From assembly GCF_048773025.1 (NCBI RefSeq), contig NC_133558.1:20752501-20816500 (forward strand): DNA of 64,000 nt, in the 5' to 3' direction. The position numbers were made by a program, and so were the translations under genes. Below are positions 22,900-35,600 of this stretch, piece by piece (position 1 is the first letter of the stretch; each line of letters begins with the position of its first letter). Under the pieces are notes generated by a model. It was given only the letters and a program-made list of their open reading frames with translations, did not search any database and was not told the origin of the DNA. This stretch comes from Camelus bactrianus. Lineage: Eukaryota > Chordata > Mammalia > Artiodactyla > Camelidae.

Positions 22900-25800
22900 G
22901 TTTGACAGATATAAAGTGGGCTGGTATATGTTTAAGTTAAAGCAATGTCTGCCTCTAAATGGAGAATTAGCCTACTAACAAACTGACCCTCCTCACAGAA
23001 AGTAACTATAAACTTTGAATGAAGTATAAAAAGCAACTACTTGAGAGCCCTGGAGAGTTAACAAAAGCAGACAGAATTTGTTGGGGAGTCAAAACCTGAA
23101 GCAAGTGACCAGCATAAAGCAAGTTTTCTAATTTTTGTGCCTTTACCCTGAGGCGGCCAGTTAGCGGTGTTGCTTACATTCTAGTAGAAAGTCTCATATT
23201 TTTATTTATAGGAACCAGAGAAAGAACTAAGAACACAGGAGAATGAGAGAGGAATGCAGGATAGGGGAGAGCCAAAAGGGAAACCCAGAGTCTTGTACAC
23301 ATTTATGCCAAATCCCTCAGAGATCTCAACCATGCACATGGGAATGACTTTCAAAGTCCCAATTGAAATCTAAGTTGGGCATCACAGTTTTTGCAGTTTG
23401 AGTTTAAGCAAGTTCACTGTCCAATAAAGCAAATAATTCAATAGCCTTTGGAAATATATAAAAGATTTCAGAGTGTTTGTAACATAACATTCAAACTGTC
23501 CATGTTATAGTCCAATATTATATGATATATGAAGCATTAGGAAAATGTGACACACATTTTTATCTCGAGAGAAAAGGTAAATAATAGATGGCATTCAAGA
23601 AATGAACTAAGTGTTGGAAATATCCAACAATGACTCTAAAGCTGCTATCATAACTATGATCAATGAGATAAATGAAAACATGTTCATTTTGAATACAAAG
23701 AGAAAATCTCAGTAGAGAATAAGAAAATACAAAAAGGAATCACATGGGAATTTTTAAACTAAAAAAAGACAATATAAAAATTTATCATAAATAGGCTTAT
23801 GGAAGAAAGAATTTAACAAAAGAAAGAGTTAATAAACATGAACATAATAATTATCCAAACCAAGAAGAGAGAGGTATAAGATGGGGGAAAACAACAGAGC
23901 CCAAGGGACTTGTGGGACAATAGCGAAAAGAATTACATATAGATATGTGGAATAAGAGAAAGAAAGGGGAGAGAGACTATCTCAGAAACATATTTGAAGA
24001 AGTAATGGTTCTTTTTCAAATTCTCCTCCTAAATTTAGTGTAAGACAACAATTTGAGGTTCCAGTCAGTTCAGAGAATCCCCAACAGGATAAATATGAAG
24101 AACATCATGCTTAGACACATGATATTGACACTGAAAAATCCAAAGATAAGGAGAAGAACTTCAGAATAGCCAGAAAAGTGACATATTCCATAAGGAAAAC
24201 AATGATTTGACAATGCAGAATGTTATCAGAAACTCTGGAAGGCAGTGAACAATATCTCTATAAAGTTTAAAAAAAATAGTTTTCAACTCAAAATTCTATT
24301 TTAAGCAAAAATACCCTTCAAAGTTAATGACAAATAAAGATATTTTATGGTAATTAAAAGCTATAAGAGTCACCATCAGACTCACACCTTAAATGCTAGA
24401 AGAAATTCTTTAGAATAAATGAAAATAATATAAGAAAAATCAGAGCTTCAGAAAAGAATGAAGAGCACCAGAGGTAGTAAATATCTAGATATATGAAATA
24501 GTCCACTTTTCTTTTAGAGATGTACATATCTGTTTAAAAACACAGAACATTGTTATGTGTTCTTCATAAATTATGGATGGTAGAGGAGCTAAAAGGACCT
24601 ATGTTGTTACAGTTTATATATTTTAAATAAAATACATATACAATAATAATGCAATGAGTTGAAGCTAAAAAGTCAAAGAATAAATTAAAATAGTCTCCTA
24701 TCCTAAAAATGTTCAAGTAATCAAAAAGAAAATGAAAAGGGAGGACAGAGTACACAAATCAGAGGAGACAATTAAAAATATATGTGAAATGGTAAACGTA
24801 AATCCAACCATATCAATAATTACACCAACCTATTGCAGAATGTACCCCAGAAGCAAAGTGAATGCAAAGTTTAAGTAGAAGAAAGGAAATACTTACACTA
24901 TTTTGAGTGCTTTGGTACCAGCTTGTCAATTTCCACAAAAGAACTGAAATCTACAAAATACAAGAGACAATAATTGAGAAAAAATTTTAAAGTCAAAAGT
25001 TGATTCTTTGCTAAGAGCAACAAAATTGATAAAATACTCATTTATCAGAGCAAGAATTTTGAAAGAGACAACACAAATCACTATTAGGAATAAAGGAGGA
25101 GCTGTAACTATAAATTCTGTATATATTAAAAGGATAATGAGAGAATATTTTTTATCAACTTCTAGAAACAAATTGGACAACCTTGATTAAATTTTAAAAA
25201 CTCTTGAAAATACAACTTACTACAGGTGATGCAAGAGAAACATAAAATGTCATTATCCCTAAGTTATTAAAGAAATAGAATTTGTTAACAAAACCTTTCC
25301 ACAGAAAAAGTTCAGAACAGTGATTTCACTGGGGAATTCTTTTGACCATTTAAAGCAGAAATAACACCAGCCTTTCACTAAATTCTTGCAGAAAATAGTG
25401 AAGGAGGGAACATTTATCAATTTGGGTCATGAGATCAGTATTAACTCCTAAAACAAAACCTGGCAAAAAGTAAGTTCCACGTCAACAACACTCATAAACA
25501 AAGACACAGAAATCCTTTACAAAGAAACTGCAACTTTGAATCCAATATATATGAGAAGATTGGGGTCAACAGAATGTATTTCAGCAATGCAAGAATGGTC
25601 AATATTCTCAAAGCAGTCAATGCAATTCATAATATTAACAAAATAAAAGGAAAAAATCACTTTAAAGGATTTTTCAAAAGCATTTGACAAAATACACCAT
25701 CTGTTCATAGTTCAAAAAATTAAAAATGCTATTAAAATAGGACTAGAGGGGAATTTCCTCCATCTGATCAATGGTGTCTATGATAAACCCTAAAGCTTAA

Positions 25801-27050
25801 GTTGTACTTGATGGGGAAATACTGAATGTTTTCCTCCAAGGTTGAAAAACAGGAAAGGAGCCCACTCTCACCACTTCTTCTCAATAATTTACTTGAGGTA
25901 CTAGCCATTGCAGTAAAAAGAAAAAAAACATAAAAATCAGTAAGGAAAAGAATAGAACTATATTTGCAGATTATGTGTAAAATATACATGTAAAAAATTC
26001 TAGGGAATCTACAAAGCAGCTACAACAACTAATAAGTATATTTAGCAGAGACACAAAATACAATGTTAATATGCAAAATTAATTTAAGTTTATGCAGTAA
26101 CAATAAACCGATGATGAAAATGGAGAGAAAAATGGAAAACTCCACTTTTATTAGCAAAAATGTAAAATACTTAAGAATGTACGTAACAAAAGCATATAGT
26201 ATCTCTTCCTTGAAAACTACAGATTATTAAGGAAAGCATGAAAAATTTAAAAAAGCATGAAAAGAAAGAAATAACTTTTTTATGGATTGTGAGACTTAAT
26301 ATGGTTAAAATGTGGTTAAAATGTCAATTCTCCTCAAATTCTTCTATAGCATCAACATATTTCTCAGCAAAGTTCCAGCTGCCTTTTTGTGGTAATTCAC
26401 AGTCTGATAACAAAGGGCTTTAACTAGTCAACGCAATATTAAAAAAAAAAAAGAAAAAAGTTGGAGGGTTTATATACATATTTTTTAAATTTCAATAAAG
26501 CTATGCTATCTCCGAAGTTTGTTGTTAGCATTAGGAGAGATATATAGACTAATGTACCTGAATGATTAATACAGAAACCCATCCATATGTATACGCTTAA
26601 TTGATTTGTAACAAAGATGCCAAAGCCATTCAATGGGAGAAAGAATAATCTTTCAATAAAACAACTGGACAGCCACATGGGAAAAAATAATCAGCAACCT
26701 TAACCTTAACGATATTTTTAAAAATTCAAAAAGGCTCATAGAGCTTCATAGAAATACAAAAGTTATAAATCTTCTGGAAAAACACACAGGAGAAATTTTT
26801 TGCAACTTTGGACTAAGCATGTATTTCTTAGAACACGTAAAGCTTGAATCAAAAAAAATTATGAATTGGACCTTAACAAAATTTAAAATTTTATTCTTCA
26901 GTGGGTGTAATGAAGGAAACAAAAGGGGAAAATATTTACAAAATAGCTGGCAAATATGTATGGTACAATATGGCCAGTTCTGCAGGTAAAGTATTTCCTT
27001 ATGGAACGACAGCAAACTGATAAAAAATAGGCAACAAAAGCCTAACTGGT
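22900..27050 (+). mobile_element. Old LINE-1/HAL1-like element, plus strand
   Basis: Degenerate A-rich L1 sense sequence. The ORF1-like part lies around 23900-24300 and ORF2-like parts follow to about 27040. No long frame remains. The left boundary is uncertain. Confidence 0.6.
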
Positions 27051-27366
27051 ACAGTTCTTTCGCTTTTGTTTTGTTTTATTTTTAAACAAAACTTATTTGG
27101 GCATTTGTATAAGAAGAGAATTATGTTTTTAAATCTTACAGAACTCTTTCTACGTGCATTGTAATATTATCATGATTTTCATATCCTATTTTAGACATTA
27201 TTATTAAATAGAAGACTTTAAGAAAAAGGTCCCATTTTCCTAATTTGTTTATGAAGGATTGAGTTTAGGAAAGAGGTACAATAAAGATATGGGTCTCAGA
27301 GTGTTCTCAGCTGAGAAAAAAAAAAAAGCCTGTTGGACAAACAATGATGGAACGAGAACAGAGATA

Positions 27367-27526
27367 TTAAAGAAGGACATAGAGACCATGGGAGGGATAT
27401 AGAACCAACAGAGACAGAGCCAGACAGGTTCCGAGGACCAGAGTGCCGAGGGGGAGCCCAGGACCCGAGGTTGGAGAGGACATGGCTCTCCTAGAGGTCT
27501 CCTAGAAAACCCTGAAGGTTTTCTAA
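27367..27526 (-). CDS. Candidate gene B second exon with short hydrophobic ORF
   Basis: A strong acceptor (ttctttctttccgtag) starts at 27527. The exon then contains an ATG at 27483 opening 38 codons (stop at 27367-27369), with a hydrophobic run LGTLVLGTCLALSLLVLY that looks like a signal peptide or signal anchor. A possible phase-1 donor (CATG/gtctct, around 27385) would fit the usual BTN leader-exon phase but is weak. It lies downstream of a good candidate first exon. Alternatively it is a chance frame in a GC-rich 5' region. Confidence 0.3.
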
Positions 27527-27716
27527 CTACGGAAAGAAAGAAAGAAAAGATCAACAATTCATGAGGGTCAAAACGCTAAATTTAGGCCTTTGTTTTTTTC
27601 TAAATTCGTCACATCTACATTGACCTTTCTCAAGCCCTTCGCACACACGCGCGCGCACCCCCACTCCCCAACTCCACTTCTAATTCCCCAGCAAACAAAA
27701 TTCGTTTTTAACTCAC

Positions 27717-27930
27717 CTGGCTGAATCTCCAACAAAGCAGTGTCAGTGTCCTCTCCTCTCCTCTTGAGGCCCCTCTGAACACTGAAGCCTAGCACCTGGA
27801 AGCTCCAGGCCACCCAGTTGTCTTCCTCCCTGTTCTGTAACCAGCGGAGGTAGGAGAGCAGCCCAAGGGCAGGAAGTACCAGAGAAGGGGACTCTGGACT
27901 GCACTTTACTCCTCTTTGTTCATATGATGG
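27717..27930 (-). promoter_or_regulatory. Candidate gene B first exon / promoter-proximal region
   Basis: A GC-richer island in AT-rich surroundings, with a consensus donor (CCAG/gtgagt) at its 3' edge. Reverse-strand sequence is open in one frame across the exon (...LLSYLRWLQNREEDNW...), but I recognise no domain and it may be 5' UTR. The stretch resembles 51300-51440 near the start of gene A: ggactctggact, cggaggta/cggagta and ttgttcat occur in the same order. That supports a paired 5'-end assignment. The exact upstream limit is not visible. Confidence 0.4.
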
Positions 27931-27989
27931 TAATAAATATGAACTGACATGAACATAAAGCTGATATGTGTGCTCCTATGAAGACACAT

Positions 27990-27990
27990 A

Positions 27991-28022
<32 letters not shown>
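27990..28022. repeat. (CA)n microsatellite
   Basis: Uninterrupted CA dinucleotide run. Confidence 0.95.
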
Positions 28023-28026
<4 letters not shown>

Positions 28027-28039
28027 TTATAAACCCTCT

Positions 28040-30010
28040 GAGGAATGGCTGTCCTTCCTGTTTTTATTACTATTAATTTCAAGAGACTAACATAGAGATT
28101 TAAGTGAACTATTATTATACTAACTTTCTAGATTTATGCTTTTACCTTTTTCAGAGTAAGCATGGTGTGTATATACTGCCAGTATAGTTTTGTGCAATCT
28201 AGACTTACTAAGCTTACAGTTTGTGGAAAATCGACCTGGGACATTGAAGATAGCTGATTCTTAATTTTACATCTCCAGCCTTGTAAGGTGGTGGTTTTCA
28301 CATCCCTTAACCTATGAGCTTAATAATTGCTATTAACTCTCTTACTACTGTTGAGATTGTTATTGCATACCAATGTAAAAACAAAGTCAAATGGGAAAAA
28401 ATTAAGCCAGAAATAACACTCAAGTCCTACCATAAAAATTCCATTGAAACTGTCAGGAATTTCTACTAAGTAAAACCCTGTAATTCTAGGCTCCTCAGGT
28501 GAGAGAGTTTGGCCTTTTGCTGACGACAGGAGTGGGGGATGGTTTCTTTACTGCTCACTCACTATGGAGTCCAGAAAAAAGTTAGTAATGATAAAGGCAT
28601 TTCTGGGAAATCACTCAGAAATCTTTTGCTTTGAATTGTAACCTTATTGGTAAAAACAACTGGTTCAGCTTCCCTAGTTGAGACTAGCCTGTGTCTCCCT
28701 CGGGTATGTCAGTCCTCTGTGTAACTTTCCTTCCATTTCAGTTTTTGGCACTTTTTCACTTTTTGATTTTGTGTTGTGTTGCCTCAAGTGTGAACTCCAC
28801 GGCCCAATCTGTTGGTGTCACAGTGGGACCTGAGTCAGGTACACCTCTCATAAGGGCAGATGAGGAACCGCCATGGCATACACTCCTCCAAGTACATTGA
28901 TTTCTTTCAAAATGTATTTTCAACAATAGGATTAAATCATATGTCAAATAAAAGGACAATCATTTATTTGTCCCTCCTAATGCTCAGAAAACAATTTCCT
29001 TGATATCCAGCTTATTGTAATTTTGTTAGTTTATACTCACTTGCACAGTGTGAAACATGGCAAAAACTTAGTAAATGCATTTAGAACAAATGAGCAGTTG
29101 AATGAATGAATTTCATATGCCTTTATATTTATTAATTTTCTTCACTCTATTGCAATCTACATTTTCAAAGTAGTTCAAATAGACTAATCCATACATCTGT
29201 TTCCAACATTTGCTGATTTTCACATCTCTATTTGCTCTCCATGAATTCTCTACTGAGTGTCATAAGAAGCCTGTCTTTCTGTCATTCCCTTTCTCTTCTT
29301 TCCCTTCTTGGCATATTGTTGATCTTTGAACATAGAACTTTAGAAAATATGAGAAAGTCATATGAATGTTTTTATTGCCCAGATAAGAATAATTGCAAAA
29401 GTAAGTAAATCAGCCGTAACTGATGACTTAGCAAGGATATCTATCGGGGCTATAAATTGGTTCACCTTTGTAATTTATTCCGTGAGACTGCAGAGCAGTT
29501 ATTTTTCTTATCACTGGGAGAGTAATCTGCTGTATAAATATTTTATGTGTTTCAGTTTTGAAAACTGAAGAATGTTCTAGGGTTCATAAAAAGAAACTAA
29601 AACATTGGTACATTTCAGTGGCAAAGTCATGATAAAAATGGTGCACAAGAGTAATCAGAGGAAAAATTTGAAACCTAACAAACAAATATGCAATGCAGGT
29701 CGGAAGGAATTTCAAAAAGACTAAAGAGAAAATATCTGAAAGACCCCACAGAATATTGGAAGGTTATTTCTGCAGAGAGAAAGAAAGCATTGGCTATGGA
29801 GGTCATTATTAACTGATCGCTAGTGACTGGTTATTAGTAACAGGGTCATGAATCTCAGCTCAGTCTGGGGTTGTTTAGATACCAACCTTATGGGACATGG
29901 TAATATGTGAGTAATGTGTAAGCTCCCTTCTCAAAAAGACCAAATGGTGGCAAATCCTGAGCATAATTATAACTGAGAAGCAAAAGTGCAACTGGAACAA
30001 TTTCTAAGAT
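28040..30010. other. Unassigned intergenic DNA
   Basis: I see no gene, RNA or recognisable repeat. Open frames are short and none looks like a known domain. Confidence 0.5.
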
Positions 30011-30259
30011 TACCTGCACAAACAATGCTACAATGTCTTGCCCTTTCTCATCATCTCAGGCTCTTGGAGATGTCCCTCTTTTCCAGAGTGTACTGTTCCC
30101 TCTGCTTTCAGGGTATTTCTCTCAGGGTCTTGGCCTCTGGTGGCATTAACTCTCCACCAGATGCATTAATCCTGCAGATTATTTTAGTCAACTCATACAT
30201 GCAGCCTAAGTGAGCATTTTAACCACTGGTAAACTGATATTCTTCTCCCTTAAAGTGCT

Positions 30260-30960
30260 TTTCCATGACGCATCTTCTTATTCAGGCTTCAATCCTGGGC
30301 TCAAATATCATGGCCTCTGTTCTTTCCCAGGCATAATCACTTCCTGTAGTACCTTCTCTCCAATCACTTCCATCTCTCAAGTTCTGCTCTCCTTTCTACC
30401 TAAACATATGTTTTGGTGTTTCCCATTTAAAAACAAAACAAATTTAAGCAAAGCTATTCAAGCAAGCACAAACTAAATTCCTTCCTTCTAACCTGCATTC
30501 TGTTTTAGATCCTGTCATATCTTTCTTTCTTTTACAGTCAGTGTTTCTTTGGAAGAGTGGTCTACACTCAGCTCTTCCACTTCCCTAATATCCATGCACT
30601 CTCCAAACCCCATCAGTCTGCTGAAGTGCCTTAGCCAGGTCTCTCGTGCTCTGCTTGGACACTTGAACTAACTTGACCCTCCACAGCATTGGACATGTAT
30701 GGTCACTAAGCCTGTGACACTGAAGTCTTGTTTGATTACCATGAACATGCACTCTTTTTTGTTTCTGTGGGTCGCCATAGGCCAATCACAGGGTCTTTCT
30801 CTTCATCCTAGCCCTTAACCTCTTCCCTATACTCCAACTATATATGTTAAGTGTTCATTCTGAGCTCCTGACATATATTTAACAACTTCTAGAACATCTT
30901 CTTTTGGTCATCTTGCTTGTACTTCAAATTCAGCATATACAAACATGACCATTTGCTTCT
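30260..30960 (+). mobile_element. L2 LINE fragments
   Basis: 30540-30960 follows the degenerate L2 (CR1-like) coding region: gtggtctacactc, then the ctccacagcattgg segment, then gagctcctgacatatatttaac. The preceding pyrimidine-rich stretch 30260-30480 is probably also L2. No open frame survives. Confidence 0.55.
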
Positions 30961-31139
30961 CAAATTTTGTCCTGTGGCCTGTAAGCTTATCATCAGAGAA
31001 TGCCAAATCATCCACTTATATGATATTGCACATGTTCAACATTTTTCTGATCATGAATATTTAGAAAAATGAATTTTGAAAGACATAATATTTTCTTTTT
31101 CTTTTTACTTTTTAGTATTTTAATAGACTTTTAATATTT

Positions 31140-31631
31140 TTGGCACAATTTTATTTTATTTTATTTTATTTTATTTTTTATTGAAGTATAGCCAGTTTAC
31201 AATGTTGTATCAATCCCTGGTGTACAACATAATTGTTCAGTCATACATATATGTACATATATTCATTTTCATATTCTTTTTCATTATAGGTTACTACAAG
31301 ATATTGAATATAGTTCCCTGTGCTATATAGTAGAAACTTATTTGTTTATCCACTTTATCTATAGTAGTTAGTATCTGCAAATCTCAATCTCCCAATTTAT
31401 CCCTTCCCACCGCATTCCCCTGGGTAACTATAAGTTTGTTTTCTATGTTTGTGAGTTTGTTTCTATTTTGTAAATGAGTTCATTTGCGTCTTTTATTATT
31501 TTTTAGATTCAACATATAAATGATACCGTATGGTATTTTTCTTTCTCTTTCTGGCTTACTTCACTTAGAATGACAATAAAATAATGCCAATTGCAGCAAC
31601 ATGGATGGACCTGGAGATTGTCGTTCTAAGT
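31140..31631 (-). mobile_element. LINE-1 3' end, minus strand, with 5' inversion
   Basis: After a (TTTTA)n tail at 31146-31180 come the complement of the L1 3' UTR (ttgaagtatagccagtttac, tattgaatatagttccctg) and the ORF2 end. At about 31575 orientation flips to forward L1 (ataaaataatgcc ... ggatggacctgg), the signature of twin priming. Confidence 0.85.
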
Positions 31632-31690
31632 GCCCTCTTTTCCCCTCTGAATGTCAATAAGTTAGATGACTGAGAACAATTGAATTATTT

Positions 31691-31696
31691 TTTATT
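31691..31696 (-). terminator. Candidate poly(A) signal of gene A
   Basis: AATAAA on the minus strand about 450 bp after the gene A stop codon. I saw no AATAAA closer to the stop; use is inferred. Confidence 0.3.
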
Positions 31697-32144
31697 TGAA
31701 ACTTTTAATTTTATTTTTCTCCATATCACTTTCTAAATGTAGTACAAAACCCAAAGGTACAAAAGAGTATAAAACAAAAAGTTATTCTTCCCTTATTCCT
31801 ACCTTTGTCACTTTAAGTTTGTAATATTAAAGAAATTATAACACTGTATGGGTGATCACATGCACTAGTTCCTTGTGTATATTTATAATGATAATACGAT
31901 TACATTAAATGAGAGTATGTCTATACATATATGTCTATGTTTATATATTTCATTAAACATACCACATGCAACACACAGTTTTTCACTCTGCACCATGCTT
32001 TGGGGGAGCTGTTTATGAAGGAGATAAAATAATAGGGAGAAGCATAAAAATGAATAAGAAAAAGTAACTTGCTTCTGGTATAGGAGAATTCATGTCATGA
32101 TCCAATGCATCAATACACACTGACCCGCAGCTTAAATGGTGCTC

Positions 32145-32680
32145 CTAGTACAAGGGCACAGACACTGGACAGATGGTCAAATGCCCTGAATCACTGGACC
32201 AAAGTCTGAAAAATGGCCTTAAGGGCCCATCAAAGGATCCTTGAGACAAGGTGTGAATGTGGGATTTATCTGTCATGTTATAAAATGAGATACGCCCCTC
32301 CTCATATTCTAGGAAAATACATACTGTGGCAGGGTGCTCCTTTAAAGTAAGTTGTGTTTCTGGAGAGGTGAGTGCCCAGTACTCATCCTTATAAAACCTG
32401 ATGGCCCAGAAACCATCCTCTGGTTTTATACAAATCCTCCCCTTCCTCGTTACATGAGGCCTACAAATTCCCAGGTCCCAGGCTCCACTGTGCCCGACTT
32501 CTACTTCCCAGTAGCATCTCCCTGAAGTGATGACTTGATGACCCAGCACACAGGGAAGGGAGTAAAATCTCTGTGGATCCTCAGGTAGATCTTGAGGCTT
32601 CTCTCCCCAGATTATACGTCTGTTCTTTTCAGACAAGATGAGGGCAGGATGAGCTGTGACTGGATCCAGAGTAACATTCA
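32145..32680 (-). CDS. Gene A terminal exon: intact B30.2 (PRY-SPRY) domain
   Basis: Acceptor ttattttctttgcag at 32681 and stop TAG at 32145-32147. It starts V-N-V-T-L-D-P with PRY signature [14 protein letters not shown] hallmarks follow: [49 protein letters not shown] and LRPFFRLWS, ending at LTICPV plus a short tail. About 178 residues, the usual length, with no break. In BTN proteins this domain is cytoplasmic and binds intracellular ligands or partners. The family call is firm; which BTN/BTNL orthologue is not. Confidence 0.93.
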
Positions 32681-35600
32681 CTGCAAAGAAAATAACCCTT
32701 TTAATCTCTAAAAAAGAGAGATTCTGGAAGCAAAGATACAAGCCTGAGATATCTTTGAGCTTGTGGGATGGGAATATATTCCCATGTGGAGGCTTTCATC
32801 AGCCTTCTTCCAACAAATCCTGAGACTGATCCTGGGAATAAAGAGTCGAGTCCCTCTTAGGTCATCAGGGAATGACTCACCAGCCTGGAAAAATTCCTTC
32901 CTCCAGTCTGAAAAGAAAATAAATATGCATTGTCAGACCTAGTATCTGAATTTCCTGGTGCAAGAGATAATTTCTTCTTTCCAATACTTCTTTTGCTAAT
33001 GACCCAATTTTATTCTGTAACTTTTGCTTGAACTAAAGTTTCCACTGCTTTTCTTATTGAATATAATCATAATAATTAATTCTTCTAACTTATACTTTAT
33101 GTAGTACAGACTTCAGATATTCCCAACACACAGTTATCTTCTTAAACAAATAGCAAAATTACATGTCTGCCTCTCACCACCTTCACCGCATTTAGGTGAG
33201 ACAATGTCACTGACTTGTGGCCAGTCAAGTGTGCTTAGCAGGGAGCCATACCACTTCCAGTTTTGACAATAAAATAGTTCATGTGGATTTTTTCACCCTC
33301 ATTCTCATTCTAACAGTTTCCCACCTAACACCAGAACTGCAAGACCCTAAAAACAGAGCAGACAGAAGACTAGAAAAAAACTAGTTCTCAGAGTTACTAG
33401 TTTAAAGAGAGTTGCCCAGGAGCACTACTGATGCAGGTATACTCATATTACCAGTTTGAGTGAGGTTAAACCACGGAGATATGGGAGTTGCTTTTTATAA
33501 AAATCAAAGTTGATTACACTGATCAAGGCAGAAAGTGCTATCATAAAATGAAAGTGAAATACTGCAGCCAACACTTAAAAAAGTGTGATCTGGTTTCGTG
33601 CATAGGCAATAGAGTGATAAAACAGATAAAACTAACTGCATGTGGAGACATCCATGATAGGAAGAGACAAAACAGATGCTAAAACTGTTTCCTATGACCG
33701 TTTAAAAAATATATCTTGTGCCCTAAACAGGACCTAAAGGAATGAACTTGAAAAGAGAATATTCATTGGGTGTATTATTAACATTCTATTAAAAAAAATT
33801 CATTTTTAAAATATTCACCTTTGTTTCAAGCGTAAGTGCAAATGAGTTTTAAAAATTCCTAAAATGGGTAAATTTTCAGAGTTTAAAAAGGTAACTTTTT
33901 CTAGACCAAGAGTCAGCAGATTGGCCCAGGAGCCAAATCCAGCCCACCACCCGTCATTTGTGTACATACAGTTTTATTGTAACACAACCATACTAACTCA
34001 TTATGCAGTGCCTACAGCTGCTTTTGTGCTAAAAGGGCACAGCTGAGTAATTGTGACAGAGACTACATAGCCCACAAACCTTAAAATATTTACAATCTTG
34101 GCTTTTACAGAACAAGTATGGCAATCACTTTTGTAGGCCACCTGAAATAAAAGATGAAATTAAAAGTGCACTTTTAGCACAAGGGAATAGTGCAATTTCT
34201 TTAATGAACCAAATGACTTGGGAAAGTTAAGAATGAGCAAAGATCACAATGATGGACTTCTTACAATTTTACCAGGTAGCTTCAAGAGAGAAACCATGAA
34301 GAAGACACATAAGGGGAAAAAAATGAAATTGACAAATATATCTACAGTTGTACTTTGGAAATAGCTATTGACACATGAAACTAACTGGTTAGAAGGAAAT
34401 TTATGAGAAGCGCACTAAATTTGGAGAAAAATGTTGTCAAAAATAAGATGAAGAGTACTTCTGGAATGGTCGAGTGAATAGCACAGCAAATCCCTTCCCC
34501 AAAAGCAACAATTAAGACTGGAAAAATTGTCCAAAATGACTTCTTTACAGCGCTGGAAATTGAGAAAGGCATGTATCAAATTGAAAAACACTCATTCATA
34601 AAAAAATATTTTAAATGATTAATAAAAGGCTGCCCATAAAAGGATGATTTCTAGTTACAAAAAAATTAAACTAGAAATAAAAATCAGAAGGAAATTTTAG
34701 ATTTAAACAACATTTGGATATTAATTAATATATTTAAAAATAATCTGTGAATCAAAAAGGAAATCAAAAAAATTTTTTGAACATAGTTTGGATTGAATAA
34801 AAATGAAAATGCTACCTACCAAACTTTATTGGATGCAGCTAAAAGTAATGCCTAGAGGAAATTTAGAACTTTAAATGTCTTAAGTAGAACAAGAGTATTA
34901 TCTTAAATCAATAGCCTAAGCTTCTCTCTGAAGGAACAAAAAAGAGAAGCTTAGCTTAAAGTAGTCAAAAAAAGGAAATAATAAAGACTAAGTTAGAAAC
35001 CTGTGATGAAAAACAAAATTCATTAGAGAAAATCAATAACACAAATATTGCTTATTTTAAAAATCAGCAAATTTTACTAGACTGCTCAATAATAATGAGA
35101 AACCCAGTTTTCAAAATCAGATATGAAAGAGGAGACATGACTATTGAATCTACAGAATTTAGAAGGCTCAAATGAAACTTCTACTAAAATTGCATGCCAA
35201 TAAATTAGACTTAGATGAAATGCACAAATTCCTCAAGGTACACAAATTACTCAAAATGACTTAAGGAATAGAAAATCTGGACAGATCCATAACAAGTAAA
35301 ATAATTGAATTGTTCACTGAAAATCCCACTAAAAAGTTCCCAGGCCCAGATGATTTTATTGGTGAGTTTCATCAAACATTTAAAGAATAAAAAAATACCA
35401 ATATTCAACAAAATCTTCTAGAAAACAGAGGAGGGTAGAGCACTTCCCTTCTCATTCTGAGGCTAGTATCACCCTGGTACTAAAGCCAGACAAAGACATC
35501 ACAAATATCCCTCATGAATACAGATGCAAAAACTCTCAGTAAAATAATAGTAAACCTAGTATAACAACTCATACAAAAATTATTATAGATCACCACCAAG

